Source: Kordia sp965283645
GTDB lineage: Bacteria; Bacteroidota; Bacteroidia; Flavobacteriales; Flavobacteriaceae
Assembly: GCF_965283645.1 (NCBI RefSeq)
Contig: NZ_CBDIPG010000001.1
Span: forward strand, 2,542,001-2,606,000
Reading direction: 5' to 3'
Length of the DNA stretch: 64,000 nt
The stretch's first letter is position 1. Each line of letters begins with the position of its first letter. Shown in pieces: positions 28,022 to 36,489 of the stretch. The notes under the pieces are model-generated. The model made no database searches. It was given only the letters and a program-made list of their open reading frames with translations, and was not told the DNA's origin. A program made the translations under genes and the position numbers.

Positions 28022-28681
28022 TTGAAAGCAATTACAAAATACTGGTTTTTGGAAGGTTTCAACCTTTTTAAGAAACTCGGAATGTTCAATATGATGAAGA
28101 TTTGTGAGATTCTAGAGATGGATACCATTGAAAAAGGAAAATCCATTGAACTCAATGATGAACATAAGAATAGTGTTTTCTTTCTAAAAAAAGGGAGCGT
28201 TAAAATTGTAAACACTACAAATGATACCGTAAAATATGTTGTAAAACGTGGTAATATCTTTGGCGAACTTGCGCTTTACAACAAAGAAGCGGCAACCGAA
28301 GAAGCGGCTTATGCATTAGAAGACTGCATAATCTGTTACATAGAAGCTGAACAAATGGAACAACTAATGGAAAAGCATCAATCCCTTAAAAATGGAGTGC
28401 TTAAAATTTACGGTCTACGGATTCAAAAACTAGAACGACGACTTCACGATTTGTTATATAAAGATAGCTCCACAAGAATTAAAGAGTTTATTACTGATTA
28501 TTTAGAAGAATTTGGTGAAGTAAACAAAGATGGAAAGTCAATCGCTAAAAACTTACTTTCACATAAAGAAATTGCAAACCTGACCAATACTTCAAGACAA
28601 ACAGTGAGCAATGTACTAAGTTTAATGAGGAAAGAAGGCATTATAGAGTATAATGGTCAGTTTATTTCAAACACTAAATAG
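28022..28681 (+). CDS. Crp/Fnr-family transcriptional regulator
   Basis: The protein (219 residues from a TTG start) has an N-terminal cyclic-nucleotide-binding-like beta-roll (SVFFLKKGSVKIV, then KRGNIFGELALYNKE) at about residues 20-125, a dimerisation helix, and a C-terminal winged HTH with LSHKEIANLTNTSRQTVSNV at about 185-204. The TTG start is chosen because the upstream coding KYWFLEGFNLFKKL matches the usual family N-terminus; the first ATG lies about 20 codons later. No N-terminal cysteine cluster for Fe-S is seen, so it is more Crp- than Fnr-like. It probably controls genes of the following accessory region. Confidence 0.88.
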   Translation: MKAITKYWFLEGFNLFKKLGMFNMMKICEILEMDTIEKGKSIELNDEHKNSVFFLKKGSVKIVNTTNDTVKYVVKRGNIFGELALYNKEAATEEAAYALEDCIICYIEAEQMEQLMEKHQSLKNGVLKIYGLRIQKLERRLHDLLYKDSSTRIKEFITDYLEEFGEVNKDGKSIAKNLLSHKEIANLTNTSRQTVSNVLSLMRKEGIIEYNGQFISNTK

Positions 28682-28773
28682 GAGCCTGTAACAGCTTGTA
28701 GAATCATACAAATTGATAAAAAATTTTTGATTTAACTAACTCGTTGTTTAGATTTGTTTTTATAAATACATAA

Positions 28774-29337
28774 ATGTCAAGAAAAAAACAATATATTGAA
28801 GAAGATGTGGTTGAAAAAGCCATGCATGTATTTTGGATAAAAGGCTATGAACATACTTCAATGCAAATGCTTGAGAAACAAATGGGAATTAATAAATTTT
28901 CTATCTATTCAAGCTTTGGAAGTAAAAAAGGTCTTTTTATTGAAAGTTTGAAATTTTATAGAAAAAAAGTAAGTGAAATAACAAAAGAGCTTGAAACATC
29001 TACGGCTGGAATTTTAGCTATAAAGCAGTATTTCTATAAGTTTTTAAAACTTTCGGCTGGAAATGGATTTGGTAAAGGTTGTTTAATTACGAATACTTTA
29101 AATGAAATGGATATAGAGACTGATACTGAAATAGTAGCACAAGTTGAAGGTTTCCGTAATCAAATAAGGCAATTATTTTATAACAAACTGATGCTTGAAA
29201 AGTATAAAGATTCAGCGCTCGTAGAAAATCAAGCAGATTATTTATTAATTTCTATGATTGGTTTATCATCGGCATCAAAAATTTGTGATGCTGCCCAATT
29301 AGAAAACTATATAGAGAATACATTTAAGAGTCTATAA
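28774..29337 (+). CDS. TetR/AcrR-family regulator
   Basis: The N-terminal TetR HTH is clear: VVEKAMHVFWIKGYEHTSM and MGINKFSIYSSFGSKKGLF, about residues 12-55. A helical ligand-binding domain follows with FGKGCLITNTLNEM, a stretch found in the TetR_C_16-like/YhgD group. The 187-residue length is normal. It faces the same way as, and lies directly upstream of, the DUF2062-like and FG-GAP genes, and may repress them. The ligand is unknown. Confidence 0.9.
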   Translation: MSRKKQYIEEDVVEKAMHVFWIKGYEHTSMQMLEKQMGINKFSIYSSFGSKKGLFIESLKFYRKKVSEITKELETSTAGILAIKQYFYKFLKLSAGNGFGKGCLITNTLNEMDIETDTEIVAQVEGFRNQIRQLFYNKLMLEKYKDSALVENQADYLLISMIGLSSASKICDAAQLENYIENTFKSL

Positions 29338-29428
29338 TTTTTTCGCCTATAACTAAACGCGTAGTTAGAATTATTAGTCTGATTATTAGTGTTTAATAAG
29401 AATGTGTTTTTAAATTTATTTAGAACAA

Positions 29429-29908
29429 ATGAAATCTAAACTTGTTAAAATATGGGAGAAATTTAAGGTATTATTTAAACAAGGTTTAACACCTAAACAA
29501 TTAGCATTGAGTTTAGTAGTTTCAGCATTGGTTTCTATTTACCCGATTTTTGGAATAAGTACCATAGCTTTAACATGTATAGCACTACCATTTAGACTTA
29601 ATTTACCAATAATGATTGCTTTTAGTTATATAATAGAACCATTAAAAATTATAACACTTATTCCTTTTATAAATATAGGAGCACGTGTTTTTGGTACAAA
29701 ACATACGTTACTCTCTTTTGAAGCCATAAAAGCAAGTTATGAAATAGGTTTTTGGAGTACAGTAAGAGAATTATCTTATGAATTGCTGTGTGGGACTGTA
29801 GGCTGGATATTAACCGCAATTCCTTTAGGTATAGTGTTTTATTTTATTTTGAAAGTAATTTTAACATATTTCGACAAACACAAAACCAACCAATTAATAG
29901 CTAAATGA
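29429..29908 (+). CDS. DUF2062-like membrane protein
   Basis: The 159-residue protein starts with a basic amphipathic stretch ending in FKQGLTPKQLALSLVVSALV, followed by IYPIFGISTIALTCIALPFRLNLP, the typical DUF2062 pattern. Three or four membrane helices are predicted by eye. Family members are small inner-membrane proteins of unknown function, often near glycosyltransferases. It overlaps the next gene by ATGA, so the two are translated together. Confidence 0.7.
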   Translation: MKSKLVKIWEKFKVLFKQGLTPKQLALSLVVSALVSIYPIFGISTIALTCIALPFRLNLPIMIAFSYIIEPLKIITLIPFINIGARVFGTKHTLLSFEAIKASYEIGFWSTVRELSYELLCGTVGWILTAIPLGIVFYFILKVILTYFDKHKTNQLIAK

Positions 29909-30570
29909 AACTAACTAAAATTTTAGGATATCTAGGTCTTTTCGCATCTATTCTTGTTGGATTAGGTGAGTATTTTCTACACTATTCAAGCTCAATTTTA
30001 GAGCATTCTAAGGATTATGAGTTTTTCAAATTTGTATCATTAAACAATTTGACCACAGGACATTTTTTGGCAGTTATTGGCGTACCTTTTTACTATGCTG
30101 GATACATACACATATACAGAATGCTCAAATCTGGTAATGAAACTTTAGCCAAGCTAGTTTTGGCAATTGGTTTTATTGCATTTACAGTTGGTGGTATTTG
30201 GATTGGCTCACGCGCTTCAATTGGTAATATTGTACATTTAAAAGACACCATGAATGCATCAACGTATCAAAATCTATTGACACATTACACAGATCACATG
30301 GAAATATTGGTAAAAGCACTTCGTGTAATAATTGCTTCATTATCCGTTGTATTTGCAATTGCAATTCTAAAAGGTGGTACGTATTATAAAAAATGGATGG
30401 CAATTTTTAGCCCAATTGTGATACTCATTTTATTAGTCATTATAGGAAAGCTAATTCCTTCTCTAGGAAAACATATGCTTCCGATTTTAATGAATGTAAC
30501 CCATTTCATTTTATTTACGCTTTCTCTTATTCAGTTAAAAAACTATACCAAAAACCATCAAAATGCTTAA
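29905..30570 (+). CDS. Six-helix membrane protein, DUF6796-like
   Basis: I only tentatively recognise this 221-residue protein. It has about six membrane segments, a GEYFLHYSS stretch near the N-terminus, and conserved-looking FLAVIGVPFYYAGYIHIYRML and GSRASIGNIVHL. These resemble proteins annotated as DUF6796, without known function. It is sandwiched by a 4-bp overlap upstream and an 8-bp overlap downstream, so it is part of an operon with the DUF2062-like gene and the FG-GAP gene. Confidence 0.6.
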   Translation: MKLTKILGYLGLFASILVGLGEYFLHYSSSILEHSKDYEFFKFVSLNNLTTGHFLAVIGVPFYYAGYIHIYRMLKSGNETLAKLVLAIGFIAFTVGGIWIGSRASIGNIVHLKDTMNASTYQNLLTHYTDHMEILVKALRVIIASLSVVFAIAILKGGTYYKKWMAIFSPIVILILLVIIGKLIPSLGKHMLPILMNVTHFILFTLSLIQLKNYTKNHQNA

Positions 30571-32223
30571 AAAAATACTTAAAGTAATCGGTGTTATCAT
30601 TCTTCTGTTAATCATTTTTGTTCTAGGTTTCTTTTGGAGAGATTCAGTTTCGGACAAATACGACATCACAATAGATGATAGTAAAATTCCTTTATTTGAA
30701 GAAATTGCACTCGATTTTAAGCATCAATACAACGGAGAAAAATCATTACCATTAGCACCTTCCGCATTAATAGACATTAATAATGACCATGTAGATGAAG
30801 TCTTTTTTGGAGGTGGAATGAATCAAGAAGATGCAATTTTTGCCTATCGAAACAATAAATTTGTCAATATTTCTTCGGAAGTCAATTTGCCTAAAAAAGG
30901 AAACACAGTAACTACTGTTGGTATAGTTTCTGCCGATTTTGATAACAATGGATTTACGGATATTCTTCTTGGTAGAGAAGATGGATTAACTATTTATTAC
31001 AATACGGATGGAAAATTTACACCTAAAAAAATTGACACACCCATAAACGAAAACCAACACCTGCAGGACTAACTGTTGGTGATATTGATAAAGATGGTGA
31101 TTTAGATATTTTCATGGCAACCTATCTTAAAAAGGAGCTTATGGAAGGACAAACCATTTTTGAAGATTATACTTATGGGTCAACAAGTGAATTGCTTTTA
31201 AATACAGGAAACGAAAATTTCGTAAGCATCACTAAACAAGCAGGTTTAGACTATGTGCACAATACATTTCAAGGTATTTTTGTAGATATAGATAATGATT
31301 CTTGGTTAGATTTGGTGGTGGCGCACGACACAGGAGAAGTTCGTACCTATAAAAACAATGGAGACCTTACCTATACAATGAAACCGAACCCATTAACCAA
31401 AAAATTTGCCTATCCAATGGGAATTGCTGTTGGCGATTATAATAATGACGGTTTAGTCGATTTTATGTTCTCAAACACAGGAAGTACCTTACCTCGCTTT
31501 TTAGCAAAAGGAGACATAAAAGATGCTTCTCTATTCAATGAAAAATGGATTCTCTTTAGAAATGATGGAGACTTTAAATTTACAGATACTGCCGAAGAAA
31601 CTAAAATTGCAGACTACGAGTTTTCTTGGGGTTGCACCTTTGCCGATATGAATAATGATGGATTGCAAGACCTTATGGTTGCCGAAAACTATGTGGATTT
31701 AGCACCGAATAAACTCTTTAGACTGCCTGGCAGATTCTTAGTTCAAAAAGAAGATGGCACTTTTGCTCCAACCGAAGAAAAAAGTGGAGTTGTTAATCCT
31801 TATTTTGGAATCACTTCGTTAGTGAGCGATTTTAATCAAGACGGTTATTTAGACATGATTTGGGTAAACATTGATACACCTTCGTTAGCTTACATAAATA
31901 AAGGCGGAAGCAACAACTATCTACAAATAGATTTAGGAGAATCTGTCAATGCACAAGGTGCAAAAGTAACCGTAACTACACCAACAAAAACACTAACTGA
32001 ATGGCTGGTAACTGGAGAAGGATTGGCGAGTGACCAAACCGCATTGCTTCAATTTGGATTGGGTACAGAAACTACGGTTTCAAGCATTAAAGTATGGTTA
32101 GCAAACGATACAGAGATTAGTATTAATAACCCAAAAATCAATAGTATTATTAATTTAAAATCAGCAGTTGAGAAAGACGATACAACTTTAGAGATATCTA
32201 AAGAAAATACGCAACAAAATTAA
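30563..32223 (+). pseudogene. FG-GAP/ASPIC-UnbV (CRTAC1-like) membrane-anchored protein, frameshifted
   Basis: Two frames together encode one protein of about 553 residues. The first (30563-31072) has an N-terminal membrane anchor and FG-GAP repeats (DINNDHVDEVFFGGG, DFDNNGFTDILLG). It stops at 31070-31072. The second is open without a break across that stop and reads PAGLTVGDIDKDGDLDIFM into further repeats and a C-terminal ASPIC/UnbV domain (FGLGTETTVSSIKVWL). The break lies near 31051-31066, where one missing base (for example in CAACACC) would explain it. This could be true gene loss, a sequencing error or programmed frameshifting. It is the second such protein in the window; its role in this operon is unknown. 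Confidence 0.8.
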
Positions 32224-32268
32224 ATGACTATAACATAACATCTAAAAATCTAATAAATACGAGCAAAG

Positions 32269-32292
32269 TGTCGTCTAAAGTAACTATCAAAA
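32269..32292 (+). promoter_or_regulatory. Second copy of the 24-bp shared element
   Basis: It starts TGTCGTCTAAAGTAA and agrees at 21 of 24 positions with 27934-27957. It lies about 145 bp upstream of the four-TM protein gene, which heads the transcript that includes the BamA-like protein. Two promoter regions that share one element suggest one common regulator. Confidence 0.4.
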
Positions 32293-32436
32293 TTTAAGTA
32301 TTTTCTAGTTCTTAGAAAAAAGTTTAGCTTGCCTCATACTACTTTAAAAACAGTTTCAAATAGTGTGAATACAATGTTGAAGGTTAACACATTTTTGTTT
32401 TTTTAATAAAAAACGAATAGTACAAATTAAAAATAA

Positions 32437-32823
32437 ATGTCAAAAAAAATCACATACTACAGCATTCTTACTATCCTAATTATAGGATTATTTGGTGCTG
32501 GCGGATTAGTTTTTGAAGAATTTAAAACAGGTGAAGGTTGTCCTAAAATAATGCACATACCAATATGTTTAGTAGTCCTAATCTGTTTTATCATTCCACT
32601 GATAGCACATCTCTTAAACAAATGGAATGTCTTATATTTTCTATTTACAGGAGTAGCAGGAAGCATTGCTTTAATTGCTTCAATCATGCAATTTACGGGA
32701 AATGCCGAATGTCCAAAAACAGCTTCTGGCACACCAATGTGTTACTATTCTTTACTGCTTTTTAGCAGTTTAATTATACTTAAAATTATTCTTATCAAAA
32801 CCTATAAAACCAACCAAAAATGA
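32437..32823 (+). CDS. Four-helix membrane protein with two CPK-type cysteine motifs
   Basis: I do not recognise this 128-residue protein. It has four membrane helices. Between helices 1 and 2 it has CPKIMHIPIC (Cys35/Cys44), and between helices 3 and 4 CPKTASGTPMC (Cys92/Cys102), which gives a duplicated CPK...P-x-C motif in two loops that should face the same side. Paired cysteines in extracytoplasmic loops suggest disulfides, metal binding or redox activity. It overlaps the BamA-like gene by ATGA, so it probably acts with that protein at the envelope. Confidence 0.7.
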   Translation: MSKKITYYSILTILIIGLFGAGGLVFEEFKTGEGCPKIMHIPICLVVLICFIIPLIAHLLNKWNVLYFLFTGVAGSIALIASIMQFTGNAECPKTASGTPMCYYSLLLFSSLIILKIILIKTYKTNQK

Positions 32824-35800
32824 AAACTCTAGTAATTAACTCAATCCTTTTGCTGTTCTTTGTTTTCACTTGTCATGCCCAACAAGACTCAAACACACTT
32901 CCAAACAAGGAAGTCTCGCATACATTTTATGCGACAGGTAATCTTGGAATTAATAATACTAATGAAAACAATACTGTAATCAATGCGCTTAAAAACGGAA
33001 TGCAAAAAGATGGCAATTCAACATTGCTACTACTAGGAAACAATGCTAGTAAAAATGGCTTTTCAAAAGATGATGCAATTGGCAAACGGACTATTGATTC
33101 TTATGCTACGATGCTAAAATCATTTTCTGATAGAATTGTAATAATTCCAGGATATACCGATTGGCAAAACGGATTAAAAAGCTTAAAAGCGCAAGAAGAT
33201 TATTTAGAAAAAGTTTTTAAAAACAAAAATATATTTCAACCAGAAAAAGGTTGTCCTATTGAAAAAATAGAAATCAATGATGATGTTGATCTATTAATTT
33301 TGGACTCTCAATGGGCTTTACAAGATTGGGATAACATTCCTAATATTAACGACCATTGCGACATAAAAAACAAAACAGAATTTTATGTAGAAGTAGAACA
33401 CGAAATTGTTAAAAGTCAAGGAAAAACAGTTCTAATTGCTGTATATCATCCTATTGCTTCGTATGGAAAATATGGAAATTCGTTTTCTTTTGGTATCAAT
33501 CCTCAAAAATTAAATAACAAATACTATAAAGAATATAGCGATCGCTTATTAACGATTGCTCAACAATCTAAAAATGTTGTTTTTCTTTCTGGTCATGAGC
33601 AAAATATGCAATTTATTGTAGATAAAAATATACCCGTAATTATTAGTGGTGCTGGCGGTGAAATAGAAGATGCAAAAAAAGGCAAAAAGAGTAAAGCCGC
33701 AATTAATGAAAACGGATTTACCAAAATAATAGAGTACAAAGATGGTTCCATGTGGATGGCTTTTTATGGTGCATCTAACAATTTTAGTTCGCCTCTATTT
33801 GCATCTGAAGTGATTGCTCCTGCGGAAACCGCAACTATTTCAGAATATAACGAAGAAAAAACACCTCAATATGTAAACGCTTCTATTTATAAACCGGAAG
33901 AGTTAGATCGTTCAGGTTTCTACAAAATGCTTTGGGGACAACACTTTAGAGAAGATTACAAAACACCTATTCACATAAAAACAGCATTATTAGACACACT
34001 GTATGGTGGACTTTCCATCATGAGAAAAGGTGGTGGACACCAAACAAACTCGTTACGTTTGGAAACGAAAGATGGAAGAGAATTTGCCATGCGTTCCGCA
34101 AAGAAAAGTGCCCTACGATTTATACAATACTTTATCTTTAAAACCGAATATTTAGAACCTGATGTTGAAGACACTTATTTTATTCAATTGCTTCAAGATT
34201 ATTGGACAACCGCTAATCCGTATGGTTCGCTTACTATAGGTGATATGGCTGATGCATTAAATATATATCATGCAAATACGGAGCTATATTACATACCAAA
34301 ACAAAAAGCATTGGGAATACATAACGAAGATTATGGCGATAAAATTTATTTTATTGAAGAACGTATTACAGATGGTCACAAAGATGTAGCAAGCCTTGGT
34401 AACACAAATAAAATTGAAAGCACAACAAAACTATTAGAAAAGTTAAGAAAAAAAGATAAAATTGAAATTAATGAAGCTCTTTACATAAGATCGAGATTAT
34501 TTGACAATATCATTGGTGACTGGGACAGACACGCAGACCAATGGCGTTGGGCAGTTCAAGAACAAAAAAATGGCATAGACCTTTACGAACCAATACCCAG
34601 AGATAGAGATCAGGTTTTTTCAGATTTTGATGGTTTCATGCTTGGCGCATTAACAATCTTAAGTCCGCCAATGCGTTTTATGCAACGTTATGATGGCACT
34701 TACAATTCTACAAAATGGTTCAATGATGCTGGTGATGATGTAGATTTAGCAGTTTTAACAAACCATACCCAAGAAGATTGGTTGCGGGAAGCTCGTTTTA
34801 TCAAAGAAAATCTTACCGAAGAAGTTATAAACAAAGCTTTTCGTAATTTCCCAAAAGAAATAGATCAGAAAAAAGTAGAAAGAACTAGAAAGGCATTGTT
34901 GGGTCGTTTAGCTAAAGTAGAAGAAAACGCAGTTAATCTCTACGAATATTTACGCTCTTGTGTCTTAATAACAGGAACAGACAAAAAAGATCATTTTGTC
35001 ATCACACGAAAACCAAATGGTATTACGAATGTATCAGGTTTTAGAATGAAAAAAGGAAAAATGAGCACTAAATTTTGGGATGTAGATTATGACAAATCGG
35101 TCACCAATGAATTGTGGATTTACGGATTGGATGATGAAGATATCTTTGAAGTCAATGGTGAAAGTAACAAATACATCAAAATTAAAATAATTGGAGGACA
35201 AAATAACGATACTTATATCGTTAACAACAAAAGAAACCTTCGTGTATTTGACCAGAAATCAAAACCAAATACATTTAAAAATGCTGTATCCAAAACACTT
35301 ACAGATGACTATGACTTAAATACTTATTACTTTAAAAAGAATAGAAGAGACATACAAAATACATTGCCAATCATTGCTTCAAACCCAGATGACGGATTAA
35401 AAATTGGAGCCGTTTTCAACTATACAAAAAACTCATTATATCGCAATCCATTTACAGCAAAACATAGTTTAAGCGCTGTTTTTATTACGGAAACTTCTGG
35501 TGTTGAAATTGACTATTCTGGTGAGTTCGCAAATATATTCGAAAAAGTAAACTTAGGAATAAATGCTGGCTACACAAGTTCAAGCTATACAAATAACTTC
35601 TTTGGTTTTGGAAATGAAACAGTAAACTTGGAAGATGAATTTGACTTAGATTTTAATCGTGTGAGACTACAAACACTCTACTTTTCACCATCATTAATAT
35701 TTAGAGGCTATTATGGAAGCGAAATAAAAGTAGGAGTAAGCTATGAAAGCATTGAGGCCGAAAACATCGCAGGCAGATTTATAGAAACTGCGGCTGTAAA

Positions 35801-36386
35801 TCCAGAAGTCTTTAACGGACAGGATTTCTTTGGAATTGAAGCATCGTACGAATACAAAAACTTCGATAATGAAGCAATGCCTAAATCGGGAATTGGGTTT
35901 AAACTAACCGCTGGTTACAAAGCTAATTTTGATGAAGACAGAAGTTTTCCATATATTATCCCTGAAATTCGTCTTACCAAAAAAATAGACAAGCGTGGTA
36001 TTTTAGTATTTGCTACAAAAGTTAAGGCACATTTTAATCTAAGCAATGAGTTTGAATTTCATCAAGCAGCATCAATTGGAGATGGTAACGGATTAAGAGG
36101 TTTTAGACAAGAACGTTTCAGTGGAAAAAGTTCATTCTATCACAATTCGGATGTAAGACTCTTATGCGGAAAAATACGCAACGCCTTTATTCCAATAGCA
36201 TATGGCTTCTACGGTGGGTTTGACTATGGTCGCGTTTGGTTAGATACCGATAACTCTAGTAAATGGCACACATCACCAGGTGGTGGAGTATTCTTCAACA
36301 TTGCTGGCTTTACCACAGCCAACTTCGGATACTTCAGTTCTGATGAAGGCGGTAGATTAAACATACTTTTAAGTCTAGCATTTTAA
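32820..36386 (+). CDS. Pseudo-metallophosphoesterase / kinase-like / Omp85-like barrel protein
   Basis: The protein (1188 aa) has a signal peptide cut near residue 20. Residues 35-330 align by pattern with calcineurin-like phosphoesterases, but the ligands are changed: GN for GD (40-41), GNN for GDN (73-75), GYTDW for GNHDW (111-115), GHEQ for GHEH (258-261); only His210 remains. A central domain (about 370-730) has FDNIIGDWDRHADQW near 561-575 and IPRDRDQVFSDFDG near 594-607, reminiscent of HipA/FAM20/CotH-type kinase catalytic and metal loops. The C-terminus, about 860-1188, is a beta-barrel (GLRGFRQERFSG) of BamA/TamA type ending in Phe. It is probably a surface protein; the catalytic roles are inferred. 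Confidence 0.82.
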   Translation: MKTLVINSILLLFFVFTCHAQQDSNTLPNKEVSHTFYATGNLGINNTNENNTVINALKNGMQKDGNSTLLLLGNNASKNGFSKDDAIGKRTIDSYATMLKSFSDRIVIIPGYTDWQNGLKSLKAQEDYLEKVFKNKNIFQPEKGCPIEKIEINDDVDLLILDSQWALQDWDNIPNINDHCDIKNKTEFYVEVEHEIVKSQGKTVLIAVYHPIASYGKYGNSFSFGINPQKLNNKYYKEYSDRLLTIAQQSKNVVFLSGHEQNMQFIVDKNIPVIISGAGGEIEDAKKGKKSKAAINENGFTKIIEYKDGSMWMAFYGASNNFSSPLFASEVIAPAETATISEYNEEKTPQYVNASIYKPEELDRSGFYKMLWGQHFREDYKTPIHIKTALLDTLYGGLSIMRKGGGHQTNSLRLETKDGREFAMRSAKKSALRFIQYFIFKTEYLEPDVEDTYFIQLLQDYWTTANPYGSLTIGDMADALNIYHANTELYYIPKQKALGIHNEDYGDKIYFIEERITDGHKDVASLGNTNKIESTTKLLEKLRKKDKIEINEALYIRSRLFDNIIGDWDRHADQWRWAVQEQKNGIDLYEPIPRDRDQVFSDFDGFMLGALTILSPPMRFMQRYDGTYNSTKWFNDAGDDVDLAVLTNHTQEDWLREARFIKENLTEEVINKAFRNFPKEIDQKKVERTRKALLGRLAKVEENAVNLYEYLRSCVLITGTDKKDHFVITRKPNGITNVSGFRMKKGKMSTKFWDVDYDKSVTNELWIYGLDDEDIFEVNGESNKYIKIKIIGGQNNDTYIVNNKRNLRVFDQKSKPNTFKNAVSKTLTDDYDLNTYYFKKNRRDIQNTLPIIASNPDDGLKIGAVFNYTKNSLYRNPFTAKHSLSAVFITETSGVEIDYSGEFANIFEKVNLGINAGYTSSSYTNNFFGFGNETVNLEDEFDLDFNRVRLQTLYFSPSLIFRGYYGSEIKVGVSYESIEAENIAGRFIETAAVNPEVFNGQDFFGIEASYEYKNFDNEAMPKSGIGFKLTAGYKANFDEDRSFPYIIPEIRLTKKIDKRGILVFATKVKAHFNLSNEFEFHQAASIGDGNGLRGFRQERFSGKSSFYHNSDVRLLCGKIRNAFIPIAYGFYGGFDYGRVWLDTDNSSKWHTSPGGGVFFNIAGFTTANFGYFSSDEGGRLNILLSLAF

Positions 36387-36489
36387 TAATAAAAACAAAT
36401 AAAAACGAGCATGCTAAAAATATTATCACCCAAGAAAATGATTAATAGCGAACAGCATGTGTCCTTAAAAAAACAATAAGTATAAACAC

